64,000 nucleotides of DNA from Sphingomonas elodea ATCC 31461 (GTDB lineage Bacteria; Pseudomonadota; Alphaproteobacteria; Sphingomonadales; Sphingomonadaceae): positions 1 through 64,000 of the forward strand of contig NZ_AGFU01000021.1 in the NCBI RefSeq assembly GCF_000226955.1. The letters run 5' to 3'. The position numbers and the translations under genes were made by a program. Every line of letters starts with the position of its first letter. The stretch's first letter is position 1. Below, in pieces: positions 7,922 to 16,800 of the stretch. The notes beneath the pieces are model-generated. The model made no database searches, had not been told where the DNA came from, and was given only the letters and a program-made list of their open reading frames with translations.

Positions 7922-9846
7922 TCCAGTCCCTGCTCATCGCCAATCGCGGCGAAATCGCCTGCCGCATCCTCCGCACCGCCCGCGCGATGGGCATCCGCAC
8001 CGTCGCCGTCTATTCGGATGCGGACGCCAACGCGCTGCACGTCCGCCAAGCCGATGACGCGGTGCATATCGGCCCGTCGCCGGCACGCGAAAGCTATCTG
8101 GTGGGCGAGAAGATCATCGCCGCCGCCAAGGCGACCGGCGCCGAAGCGATCCACCCGGGCTATGGCTTCCTCTCCGAGAATGCCGAGTTCGCCGAGGCGG
8201 TGCTCGCCGCCGGGCTCGTCTGGGTGGGCCCGAAGCCGGACAGCATCCGCGCGATGGGCCTCAAGGACGCCGCCAAGGCGCGGATGATCGCGGCGGGCGT
8301 GCCCGTCACGCCGGGCTATCTCGGCGAGGACCAGAGCCCCGAGCGGCTCCAGGCCGAAGCGGAGGCGATCGGCTATCCGGTGCTGATCAAGGCGGTCGCC
8401 GGCGGCGGCGGCAAGGGCATGCGGCGGGTGGAAAGCGCAGGCGACTTCGCCGACGCGCTCGCGAGCTGCAAGCGCGAGGCTGCCTCCTCCTTCGGCGACG
8501 ACCGGGTGTTGCTCGAGAAATACATCCTCTCGCCCCGCCATATCGAGGTGCAGGTGTTCGGCGACAGCCATGGCAATGTCGTCCACCTGTTCGAGCGCGA
8601 CTGCTCGCTCCAGCGCCGCCACCAGAAGGTGATCGAGGAAGCCCCCGCCCCCGGCATGGATGCCGGGACGCGCGCGGCGATCTGCGGCGCAGCCGTGCGC
8701 GCGGCCCAGGCGGTCGACTATGTCGGCGCAGGCACGATCGAGTTCATCGCCGATGCCAGCGAGGGCCTCCGCGCCGATCGCATCTGGTTCATGGAAATGA
8801 ACACCCGGCTCCAAGTCGAACACCCGGTGACGGAGGAGATCACCGGAGTCGACCTGGTCGAATGGCAGCTCCGCGTGGCAAGCGGCGAGCCCTTGCCCAA
8901 ACGGCAGGACGAGCTGTCGATCAATGGCTGGGCGATGGAAGCGCGGCTCTATGCCGAGGATCCGGCCAAGGGGTTCCTGCCGAGCGTCGGTCGGCTGGAG
9001 ATTTTCCGCCCCTCGCCCGACGTCCGCTACGAGACCGGCGTGTACGAAGGCGCGGAGATCACCGGCTTCTACGATCCGATGATCGCAAAGATCGTGGTGC
9101 ATGCCGAAAGCCGCCTCGACGCGTGCGAGGCCCTTGCTCAGGCCTGCGCCGCAACGGACATCTTCCCGGTCAAGACCAACGCACCGTTCCTGTGGCGGGG
9201 GCTGGATGACCAGGATTTCCGGGCAGCCCGCATCAACACCGGCTTCATCGCGGAAAAGGGCGACGCCCTGCTGCCCCCGGCAGAGCCGACCGACGACATG
9301 GTCAAGCAGGCCGCAGCCGCGCTGATCGTCCAGGAATATCAAGGCGCGCCCACCATGCTGCACGGTTGGGACGACGACCTTCTGGGCGCACCGCAGCCTC
9401 ATCCGTGGCGCGGCGCCCTCGGGTTCCGCCTGAATGCAGCGGTCAACCGGCGCGTTGCGGTGGCCGTCGACGGGAAGGTGCATGTCACCGAACTGCCTGC
9501 GAACTGGCGAAACGCCACGGTCATCGCCGAACCCGTGGCAGACGGCGTGGCGGTGAACGACGACGGCCTGTCGTTCCTCGCCGCGCTGCCACGCACGGGC
9601 CCCACGAGCGGGGCCGCGGCCGCTGACGGCGCCCTGCTCGCCCCCATGCCCGGCCGAATCACCGCGGTGGATGTCGCCCCCGGCGCGCAGGTCACCAAGG
9701 GCCAGCGGCTCGTCACGCTGGAGGCGATGAAGATGGAGCACGCCCTCACCGCGCCGTTCGACGGCATTGTCGCCGAGCTGCCGGTCACCGCCGGCGGTCA
9801 GGTGACCGAGGGCAGCCTGCTCGTCCGCGTGGAGAAAGCGGCGTGA
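7918..9846 (+). CDS. mccA: 3-methylcrotonyl-CoA carboxylase, biotin carboxylase/carrier (alpha) subunit
   Basis: Carboxylates biotin with ATP and bicarbonate and carries it on its own C-terminal domain to the beta subunit. It has 642 residues. The biotin carboxylase N-domain (SLLIANRGEIACRILRTA) comes first, then the ATP-grasp glycine loop (AGGGGKGMRR, about 161-170), then the active-site strand EMNTRLQVEHPVTE. The biotinyl domain is at the end, with biotinylation Lys605 in EAMKMEH. It starts at GTG 7918, overlapping the DUF3088 stop. An acetyl- or geranyl-CoA carboxylase is possible in principle, but adjacency to ivd and mccB supports methylcrotonyl-CoA. The stop overlaps the GNAT start (GTGA). 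Confidence 0.93.
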   Translation: MIQSLLIANRGEIACRILRTARAMGIRTVAVYSDADANALHVRQADDAVHIGPSPARESYLVGEKIIAAAKATGAEAIHPGYGFLSENAEFAEAVLAAGLVWVGPKPDSIRAMGLKDAAKARMIAAGVPVTPGYLGEDQSPERLQAEAEAIGYPVLIKAVAGGGGKGMRRVESAGDFADALASCKREAASSFGDDRVLLEKYILSPRHIEVQVFGDSHGNVVHLFERDCSLQRRHQKVIEEAPAPGMDAGTRAAICGAAVRAAQAVDYVGAGTIEFIADASEGLRADRIWFMEMNTRLQVEHPVTEEITGVDLVEWQLRVASGEPLPKRQDELSINGWAMEARLYAEDPAKGFLPSVGRLEIFRPSPDVRYETGVYEGAEITGFYDPMIAKIVVHAESRLDACEALAQACAATDIFPVKTNAPFLWRGLDDQDFRAARINTGFIAEKGDALLPPAEPTDDMVKQAAAALIVQEYQGAPTMLHGWDDDLLGAPQPHPWRGALGFRLNAAVNRRVAVAVDGKVHVTELPANWRNATVIAEPVADGVAVNDDGLSFLAALPRTGPTSGAAAADGALLAPMPGRITAVDVAPGAQVTKGQRLVTLEAMKMEHALTAPFDGIVAELPVTAGGQVTEGSLLVRVEKAA

Positions 9847-10307
9847 TCTTCCGCGACGCCACCCTCGCCGACCTGCCCGCGATCGTCGCTTTGCTCGACG
9901 ACGACGCGCTCAGCCAAGGCCGCGAAGATCCCTCGCTGCCGCTCGATCCCCGCTACGAGATGGCCTTTGCCGACATTGATTCCGATCCCAATCAGCGGCT
10001 GATTGTCGCAGAACGGGACGGCGATGTGGTCGGCACGATGCAGCTGAGCTACCTTCCCGGCATCGCCTTTCGCGGTGCCTGGCGCGGCCAGATCGAGGCG
10101 GTACGCATCGCCTCCTCCGTGCGCGGCCAAGGGCTTGGCGCGCAAATGATAGGATGGGCCGTCGAGCAATGCCGCGCGCGCGGCTGCCTGATGGTGCAGC
10201 TCACCTCCATGCGCGACCGGCTGGATGCCCACCGCTTCTACGAAAAGCTCGGCTGGACCAAGAGCCATTTCGGCTTCAAGCTGAAATTGCACGAGGGACA
10301 TGGGTAG
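9843..10307 (+). CDS. GNAT family N-acetyltransferase
   Basis: A 154-residue protein covering one GNAT fold. The acetyl-CoA pyrophosphate loop is visible as VRGQGLGAQMI (the Q/RxxGxG/A motif), preceded by the beta4 strand IEAVRIASS and followed by CRARGCLMVQLTSMRDRLDAHRFYEKLGW, the typical end of the family. The substrate is unknown. It starts at GTG 9843 within the GTGA overlap with mccA and ends one base before the MaoC gene, so it sits inside the catabolic operon. Confidence 0.85.
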   Translation: MIFRDATLADLPAIVALLDDDALSQGREDPSLPLDPRYEMAFADIDSDPNQRLIVAERDGDVVGTMQLSYLPGIAFRGAWRGQIEAVRIASSVRGQGLGAQMIGWAVEQCRARGCLMVQLTSMRDRLDAHRFYEKLGWTKSHFGFKLKLHEGHG

Positions 10308-10757
10308 ATGGCACGCTTTTTCGACGAATGGCAGCTCGGCGACCGCATCGAGCATGCATTGCGGCGCACGGTGACGGAAACCGATAACCTCCTGTTCACC
10401 ACCCTCACCCACAATACCCAGCCGCTGCACCTTGATGCAGAAGCCGCCCGCGCCTCCGAATTCGGCCAGATCCTGGTCAACGGCACCTACACGTTCAGCC
10501 TGATGATCGGCATCACCGTGGCGGATACCACGGCGGGATCGCTGGTCGCCAATCTCGGCTATGACAAGCTGACCATGCCCAAGCCGGTCTTCCTGGGCGA
10601 CACGCTGCGCGCCAGCTCGGAAGTCGTGGAACTGCGCCCCAGCAAGTCGCGGCCGGGCCAGGGCATCGTCACCTGGCGGCACCAGATGCACAACCAGCGC
10701 GACGAGCTGGTATGCGAGTGCCTCCGTTCCGCCCTGCTGCGCAGCCGCTCGGCCTGA
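10308..10757 (+). CDS. MaoC family dehydratase
   Basis: A 149-residue single hot-dog-fold protein of the MaoC/(R)-hydratase type, which hydrates enoyl-CoA thioesters. The active-site segment is TLTHNTQPLHLDAEAARASEFGQILVNGTYT, carrying the conserved Asp/Asn and His of the hydratase motif. The C-terminal strand VVELRPSKSRPGQGIVTWRHQMHNQRDELV is typical of this subfamily. In a leucine operon that lacks an obvious methylglutaconyl-CoA hydratase (liuC), it is a candidate for a hydratase step, but that is inference. The next gene follows after 17 nt. Confidence 0.85.
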   Translation: MARFFDEWQLGDRIEHALRRTVTETDNLLFTTLTHNTQPLHLDAEAARASEFGQILVNGTYTFSLMIGITVADTTAGSLVANLGYDKLTMPKPVFLGDTLRASSEVVELRPSKSRPGQGIVTWRHQMHNQRDELVCECLRSALLRSRSA

Positions 10758-10774
10758 TCGCGCGTTCGGTGCCC

Positions 10775-11992
10775 ATGCAGGACCTCGACGTGATCGTGAT
10801 CGGCGGCGGCGCGGCGGGCATCGGCGCGGCCCGGACGCTTGCCGATGCGGGCAAGGACGTGCTGCTCGTCGAGGCCGATACGCGGCTCGGCGGCCGCGCC
10901 CGGACCGAGCATGTCGACGGCATGGCGCTGGATCTCGGCGCCGGGTGGCTCCATTCGGCGGAGCATAATCCCTGGGTGGAGATCGCCGCTCTGCACGGCT
11001 TCGCTCTAGACCAGACGCTCCCGCGCTGGCGCGAGCAATGGCGCGGGCTCGGCTTTTCCGTCGCCGAACAGCGCGAGGCAGGGCAGGCCTTCGCGAGCTT
11101 CGAAGCGCGGCTGCGCACCGATCCGCCGCCAGGGGACCGCGCCGGCGCGGCGCTGACGCCGGGAAGCCCGTGGAACGTGTGGATCGATACGATCAGCGGC
11201 TTCGTCAACGGCACCGATACGGCCAAGCTCTCGATCGCGGACTATCTGGCCTATGAGAATGCCGCGACCGAGACGGACTGGCGCGTGCCCGCCGGCTATG
11301 GCGCGCTGGTAGCGGCACAGGCGAACGGGCTGCGCACCGCCCTTGCCACGCCGGTCACGAGTATCGATCGGTCCGGCACCCGCCTCCGGGTGGAGACATC
11401 GCGCGGGACCCTGGACGCCGGACAGGTCATCGTCACCGCTTCCACCGATGTGCTGGCGCAGGGCAGCATCGCGATAGCCGGGCATGACGCGCTGTTCCAC
11501 GCCGCTGCCGCGCTGCCGCTGGGCGTTGCCGACAAGCTGTTCCTCGGCATCGACCACGGCGAGGACGACCTCGACGCCAACGCCCATCTGCTCGGCGACC
11601 CCCGCAACGCGATCACGGGCACCTACACGCTGCGGCCGTTCGGGCGCCCGGTGATCGAAGTGATGTTCGGCGGCGAGGGTGCCCGCGAGATGACCGAACG
11701 CGGCCTCCAGGGCGCGGCCGACTTCGCCATCGAGGAACTATGCGCCCTGCTCGGCGGCCAGTGGCGCCGGCGGCTGCGGCTGTTGGCGGGCTCGGCCTGG
11801 AGCCGGGAGACGCATATCCGCGGCAGCTACAGCCACGCCCTCCCCGGCCGCGCCGCCGCCCGCCAGATACTGTCGACACCGGTGGATCCGCGGATCCGCT
11901 TCGCCGGCGAGGCCTGTTCGGCGACCGAATTCTCCACCGTCCACGGGGCGTACAAGACCGGCGTGGCGGCTGCCCGCGGATTGCTCGGATAG
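10775..11992 (+). CDS. Flavin-containing amine oxidase family protein
   Basis: An FAD oxidoreductase of about 405 residues. The N-terminal dinucleotide-binding motif IVIGGGAAGIGAARTLADAGKDVLLVEADTRLGGRART matches the amine oxidase superfamily, including the GGR following the ADP-binding glutamate. The C-terminal FAD segment is RIRFAGEACSATEFSTVHGAYKTGVAAAR. The ATG at 10775 was preferred because it begins just before the Rossmann strand; an alternative start at 10712 would overlap maoC and add 21 residues. The substrate may be an amine or a saturated CoA or ketone compound. It ends the 10-gene catabolic run. Confidence 0.85.
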   Translation: MQDLDVIVIGGGAAGIGAARTLADAGKDVLLVEADTRLGGRARTEHVDGMALDLGAGWLHSAEHNPWVEIAALHGFALDQTLPRWREQWRGLGFSVAEQREAGQAFASFEARLRTDPPPGDRAGAALTPGSPWNVWIDTISGFVNGTDTAKLSIADYLAYENAATETDWRVPAGYGALVAAQANGLRTALATPVTSIDRSGTRLRVETSRGTLDAGQVIVTASTDVLAQGSIAIAGHDALFHAAAALPLGVADKLFLGIDHGEDDLDANAHLLGDPRNAITGTYTLRPFGRPVIEVMFGGEGAREMTERGLQGAADFAIEELCALLGGQWRRRLRLLAGSAWSRETHIRGSYSHALPGRAAARQILSTPVDPRIRFAGEACSATEFSTVHGAYKTGVAAARGLLG

Positions 11993-12056
11993 GTTCGGCT
12001 TCGCACGGAAACGCCGCGCTCCGGGGCGTGCGGTTCCTAGCCGCCGCTGCCAGTGC

Positions 12057-12350
12057 CTACTTAGGTCGTCCTGACCATGTGAAAGCCAGACCTGATCGGC
12101 GTCGGACGATCTCAGCGAGAATGCCCACGAAGGTCACGAAGGCGAGGCCGGCAAGCCCCTCGTCGCCGCTATGCCCAGCGTGGGAGAACTGCCAGATTTG
12201 GTAGAAAACCAATAGAGCGGCTACGGAGAGCTGAACCCATCGAAGGGCCACGTAGACGTGGCGTCCACGTGCGCGCTGGATAGTTTGCACGGACATCAGC
12301 GTTGAATACTGCACTTGGGTAGCGTCTGCAATTGGGGCGTTAGCCAACAC
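12057..12350 (-). CDS. Small hypothetical membrane protein in a low-GC patch
   Basis: A 97-residue open frame starting at GTG 12350, which has GAAGG at ribosome-binding distance; an internal ATG at 12296 would give 79 residues. Two hydrophobic stretches are visible (VALRWVQLSVAALLVFYQIWQF and LAGLAFVTFVGILAEIV), suggesting a two-pass inner-membrane protein with a basic N-terminus (QTIQRARGRHVY). No family is recognised. Base composition is lower than in the neighbours (30 of 60 G/C at 12181-12240), which argues for recent acquisition or for a non-coding patch. Existence as a gene is moderately likely. Confidence 0.45.
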   Translation of the reverse strand: MLANAPIADATQVQYSTLMSVQTIQRARGRHVYVALRWVQLSVAALLVFYQIWQFSHAGHSGDEGLAGLAFVTFVGILAEIVRRRSGLAFTWSGRPK

Positions 12351-12368
12351 GGCACCTTCAGCGCAGCC

Positions 12369-13835
12369 CTATGCCGCCGCCCGCTTCGCCGGCTCGGGAT
12401 TGGAGAACAGCATCTCGTCATCGATCCCGCCGAACTTCAGCGCCATCAGGTCGCGCGTGTAGCTCTGGTGGACGCGCCATGGCTTGCGATGGCCTTGCCG
12501 GGGCAACATCGCCAGCGCGCGCTGCACATAGCCGGAGGTAAAGTCGAGAAAGGGCTGCGCCTCTACCGGGCCGCTCGGCTGCGGCGTCACCTGCCGCATG
12601 CCGCGCTTGGACATCGCGCCCAGCAGCCGGGCGACGTAGCTGGCGGTCAGGTCGGCCTTCAGGGTCCAGCTGGCATTGGTGTAGCCGAACGCGATCGCGA
12701 AGTTCGGCACGCCGGAGAACATCATGCCCTTGTAGGTGAGCCGCTCGGCCCAGTCGACGCGCTCGCCGTCCACCGTCACCGGAATGCCGCCCATCAGCTG
12801 GACCTCCAGCCCGGTCGCCGCGATCACAAGGTCGGCGGGCAGTTCGCGGCCCGATTGCAGCCGGATGCCGGTGGGAACGAAGCGATCGATCCGATCGGTC
12901 ACCACCTCCGCCCGGCCTTCGCGGATCGCGGCGAACAGGTCGGCGTCGGGTACCAGGCAGAGCCGCTGGTCCCAGGGATCGTAGCTGGGGGTAAAATGGG
13001 TGGCGACGTCATACTCCGGCCCCAGCTCGCAGCGGACCATCTCGACGAGGCGCTCCTTGGCCTTGGCCGGGTGCTTGCGAGCCAGCCTGTAGAAATACTG
13101 GCCGAGCAGCACGTTCTTCCAGCGGGTAAGGCCATAGGCGCTCCTGGCCGGCAGGTGCCGCCGCAACCAGTTGGCGATCCCGTCCTGCGAGGGTCGCGCG
13201 ACGATATAGGTGGGAGAGCGCTGCAGCATCGTGACATGTGCCGCCTGCCGGGCCAGTTCGGGCACGAGCGTCACCGCCGTGGCGCCGCTGCCGATCACCA
13301 CCACGCGCTTGCCGGCATATTCGATATCCGGTGTCCAGAACTGCGGGTGGACGATGCGGCCTGCGAAGTCCTCCCGCCCCTCGAACACGGGAAGATGGCC
13401 GCGCTCGTAATTGTAATAGCCGGCGCAGAGGAACAGGAAGCTGCAGCTGAATTCGCGGGTACGGCCGGCGGCCTCCACCGTTACCGTCCACAGCGCCTCC
13501 TCGCTCGACCAGGCGGCCGCGACCACCTTGTGCCGATAGCGAATGTGCCGATCGATACCGAACTCGCGGGCGGTATCCTCCAGATAGCGCAGGATCGCAT
13601 CGCCGTCGGCAATCGCCTTCGCATCCGTCCATGGGCGGAAGGAAAAGCCGAGGGTGAACATGTCCGAGTCCGAACGGATGCCGGGATAGCGGAACAGGTC
13701 CCAGGTACCCCCCATCCGCTCGCGGCCTTCCAGGATCGCATAGGTGCGGCCGGGGCACTGGGTTTGCAGGTGATAGCCTGCCCCGATGCCCGATAGCCCC
13801 GCGCCCACGACGAGAACGTCGAAATGTTCGCGCAT
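12369..13835 (-). CDS. Flavin-containing (Baeyer-Villiger-type) monooxygenase
   Basis: A 488-residue class B flavoprotein monooxygenase. The first Rossmann motif VVGAGLSGIGAGYHLQTQCPG binds FAD and the second, VVVIGSGATAVTL, binds NADPH. Between them is FAGRIVHPQFW, an exact fit to the FxGxxxHxxxW fingerprint of Baeyer-Villiger and related monooxygenases. It may convert ketones to esters, or hydroxylate amines as close relatives do; the substrate cannot be predicted. The ATG at 13835 starts directly before the FAD strand; 10 further in-frame codons exist upstream. It is transcribed alone, away from the catabolic block and downstream of tamB. Confidence 0.9.
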   Translation of the reverse strand: MREHFDVLVVGAGLSGIGAGYHLQTQCPGRTYAILEGRERMGGTWDLFRYPGIRSDSDMFTLGFSFRPWTDAKAIADGDAILRYLEDTAREFGIDRHIRYRHKVVAAAWSSEEALWTVTVEAAGRTREFSCSFLFLCAGYYNYERGHLPVFEGREDFAGRIVHPQFWTPDIEYAGKRVVVIGSGATAVTLVPELARQAAHVTMLQRSPTYIVARPSQDGIANWLRRHLPARSAYGLTRWKNVLLGQYFYRLARKHPAKAKERLVEMVRCELGPEYDVATHFTPSYDPWDQRLCLVPDADLFAAIREGRAEVVTDRIDRFVPTGIRLQSGRELPADLVIAATGLEVQLMGGIPVTVDGERVDWAERLTYKGMMFSGVPNFAIAFGYTNASWTLKADLTASYVARLLGAMSKRGMRQVTPQPSGPVEAQPFLDFTSGYVQRALAMLPRQGHRKPWRVHQSYTRDLMALKFGGIDDEMLFSNPEPAKRAAA

Positions 13836-13886
13836 GTTTTGCCTCTCCGCGAGGCATGGTTGCACGACTATTGCCGGCGCGCCACC

Positions 13887-16800
13887 TCAATAATCCCGCG
13901 AATAGCGCAATGTCGCACCCGATCCGCCGAACGAACTGGTCTGCGACAACACGCTGAGCGCCCGCGACAGCGATATCTCCAGCTGCGTCGCGGTGAAGCC
14001 GCGGGCGTCCGTAACGATCTCGATATAGATGTTGTTGGTAATATACTTGCCTGCCGCCAGCGACGTACCGCGCCCGGTGGTATCGTCGGCACCGAGAACG
14101 CGCAGCCGGTCGATGCCGGTCGCCGACTTGAGCTGGCCGAGCGGATTGAGCCCGCCGCCGGTGGCGCGCAGCGAGTTGAGCGCCGCGGCCAACTGGATCG
14201 CCTCGGTGGCGGACAGGTTCGTCACGTTGGTACCGAAGAACAGCCGCGACAGCACCTCGTCCTGCGGCAGCGCCGGGTTGGAGGTGAAGGCGATCTGCGG
14301 CTTCTGTGCGGTGCCGGTGATGTTGAGGATCGCGGTCACGCCCTCTGCCGTGGTGTTGGCGGAGATGTCGATCGTCGGGTTGGTCAGCTCGGCGCCCTGG
14401 AAGCGGATGATGCCCTTGGTCAGATCGAACCGGCGGCTGGCGAAGCTGTAGGTGCCGCGGACCACTTCCATGGTCCCACGGACCTGTGGGGCAAGCGTGG
14501 TGCCGCCGATGGTGATGTTGGCCTGCCATTCGGATTCCAGGCCCATGCCGCTCACCATCAGGCGATTGTCGGCGCGCACCCGGATCGCCAGATCGAAATT
14601 GGCGAAGGCACGTGCCGGCTTCTTCGCCTGCGCCAGCTGGTTGGGGTCGAGATCACCCTTGCGACGGACCCCGGTCAGCTCGGGGATCTCGGCCGCACCC
14701 TGGCGGATGATCTGGTACTTGGCCTCGGGGATGTTGATCTGCCCCTCGATCTTCTGGACATCGGCGCTCTTGGTGATGGTGAGCGTGCCGCTCGCCGTTG
14801 CCCCCAGCGCCTCGCTGCGGGCCAGCCGCGCGTCGTCCAGCTTCACCGTGATCGCCATCGGAAAGCCGTCCGCCGAAGAGAGGCCGACGCGGCCGCTGGC
14901 GCTCACGGTGCCGTTGCCGGCGCGTGCGCTCGCCTGGTTCAGCACGAAGGCGTCGTTGGAAAACTGACCGTCGATCTTGAGGTTGGTCAGACGGGTGCCG
15001 GTCCCCTCATTGTCATAGGTGAGGTTGTCCGCGCGGACGACGCCGTTCAGCAGCGGTCGGTCGACGCGGCCGGTAAAGTCCGCCGCCATGCCGATCGCGC
15101 CGGTCAGCTGTTGGTTGGGCAGGCCGGTAAAGGCGAAGGGCAACGCCGCCGGGCCGTTGTAGCGCACGCCGCCGGAAAGCTGCGCCGCCATCAGCCGCTC
15201 CGTCCAGCTGCCGGCGCCCGGGCCGAGCGGCCGCAACGTCGCAACGACGCGGCCGATGGTGCTGGTTCCCCGCCGGATGAGCGCGCGCAGGTCGCCGCCG
15301 TCGGGCAGCAGCTTGCCGACCATGCTGATGTGCACCGGGGTGGAGACGCGCACCAGGCTGGAGCGGGTCAGATCGTCGATCTCCAGTCGCAGGTCGGCGC
15401 TGGGGAACGCATCGGGCGAGGTCTGGGCGAAGTCGAGGCTGCCGGTGGCAGTGCCACCGATGCCGAGATCGGGCACGAACGCGTTGACGATCGCAAGATC
15501 GAGCTTGTCGAGACGCGCCTGCAGCACGGTGCCGTTGCCGTAGCGCCCGGCCAGTCGCACGCTGCCCTGATCGAAGTCGATCTGGGTGGGGAGCAGGCGA
15601 TAGACGCCGTTCTCCACCGCGATCCGTGCGGCGGAGGGCGTGCGGAACTTCACCCCGCTCGCTTGGCCCTGGAGTGCCGCGGTCCACAGGCCGGGGGTCA
15701 TCCGCCCGTTGAGCGCGACGTCGAACGCCACACCGGACGATCCGCTCGCCACCGCCTGCACCGTACCGTTGCCGCCCCGATAGTCGATCTTGGCGCGCGC
15801 CGTGCGCAGCAGGAACTCGCCGCGCTTGAGGTTGGCGATCTGCACGTCGGCGACGACCTGCGGCTGTTCGGCGAGCACCACGCTGGCGGTGGCGATCGCG
15901 CGGCCGATGGTGAGTTCGGCGACGCCGGGGATCGTGGCGTTGTCGGCGGTCGCACGCAGGTCGGCGCGCTGGAACTTGCCCTCGGCACCCAGCGTGGCGA
16001 CGCCGTCCACGCCAGAGCCGCGGAAGGTCAGCTGGCCTGCGAACGGGCCCGCCGGAGTCGCCTGCAGCTGGCCGGCAATGTCCATGCCGGCAAACTTCGC
16101 GGCATTGACCTGGATCGCCAGCGCCTTGCCCGTGCGGACGAGCACATCGGCGTTGAACGGCCCGTAACTGCTCTCGCCGGTCGCGGTGACCGCATAGGCA
16201 TCACCCCGCCCGATGACCTTCGCCTCGACCTTCGCCAGCCCCACGCCCAGCCCGGGCTTTTCTGCACGGAGCAGCAATTGCGGCGCGTTGAGCGTCCCCG
16301 TAACGCGGGCGCTGAGCGGCCCATAGGCATCGGAAACGGCATCGGCGGTAAGCCGGATCGGCCCGGCGGGATCATAGGTCCCCTGCCCGCGCAGCACACG
16401 GAACTTGGGTGCACGGACGCGGACATCGGCAATGCCAATGATGCCCTTGGGATCCAGGTTGAGCCGGGCCGAGGCGATCGTGTTGCCGCCCAGGAAGTTG
16501 CGGACGCCCTCGTTGAACAGCTTGCGGCTGCGCCCGGCAATCTTGCCGCGAATCCCCCAGCCGCCGCCAGGCGCAGTATACAGCTCGGCATCGGTATTGA
16601 GGTCGACAACGCCGACGCCGGCGATGGTATAGTCGTTCACGCGCCCCTTGAGCGCGCCGGTGTAGCGGCCCGTCGCCATGTCGGCGGCAACGATCGCGAT
16701 CGCGTCGATCTTGTCCGATTTCAGGCGCAGATTGTCTGAGAGGATCCGGCTGCCGGAGATTGCGAGGTCGCCATTCACGGTCACGTTGGTGACTAGCCCG

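Noticed and set aside
7681-9741. 686-codon minus-strand ORF opposite mccA
   Set aside because: Antisense shadow of the biotin carboxylase gene, His/Arg/Asp-rich with no motif.
12330-12350. attC/integron-like core (GGGGCGTTAGCC) in the low-GC patch
   Set aside because: The core does not match GTTRRRY, no paired inverse core was found and no integrase is nearby.
13824-16739. 971-codon plus-strand ORF opposite tamB
   Set aside because: Shadow of the long tamB repeats; composition not protein-like.
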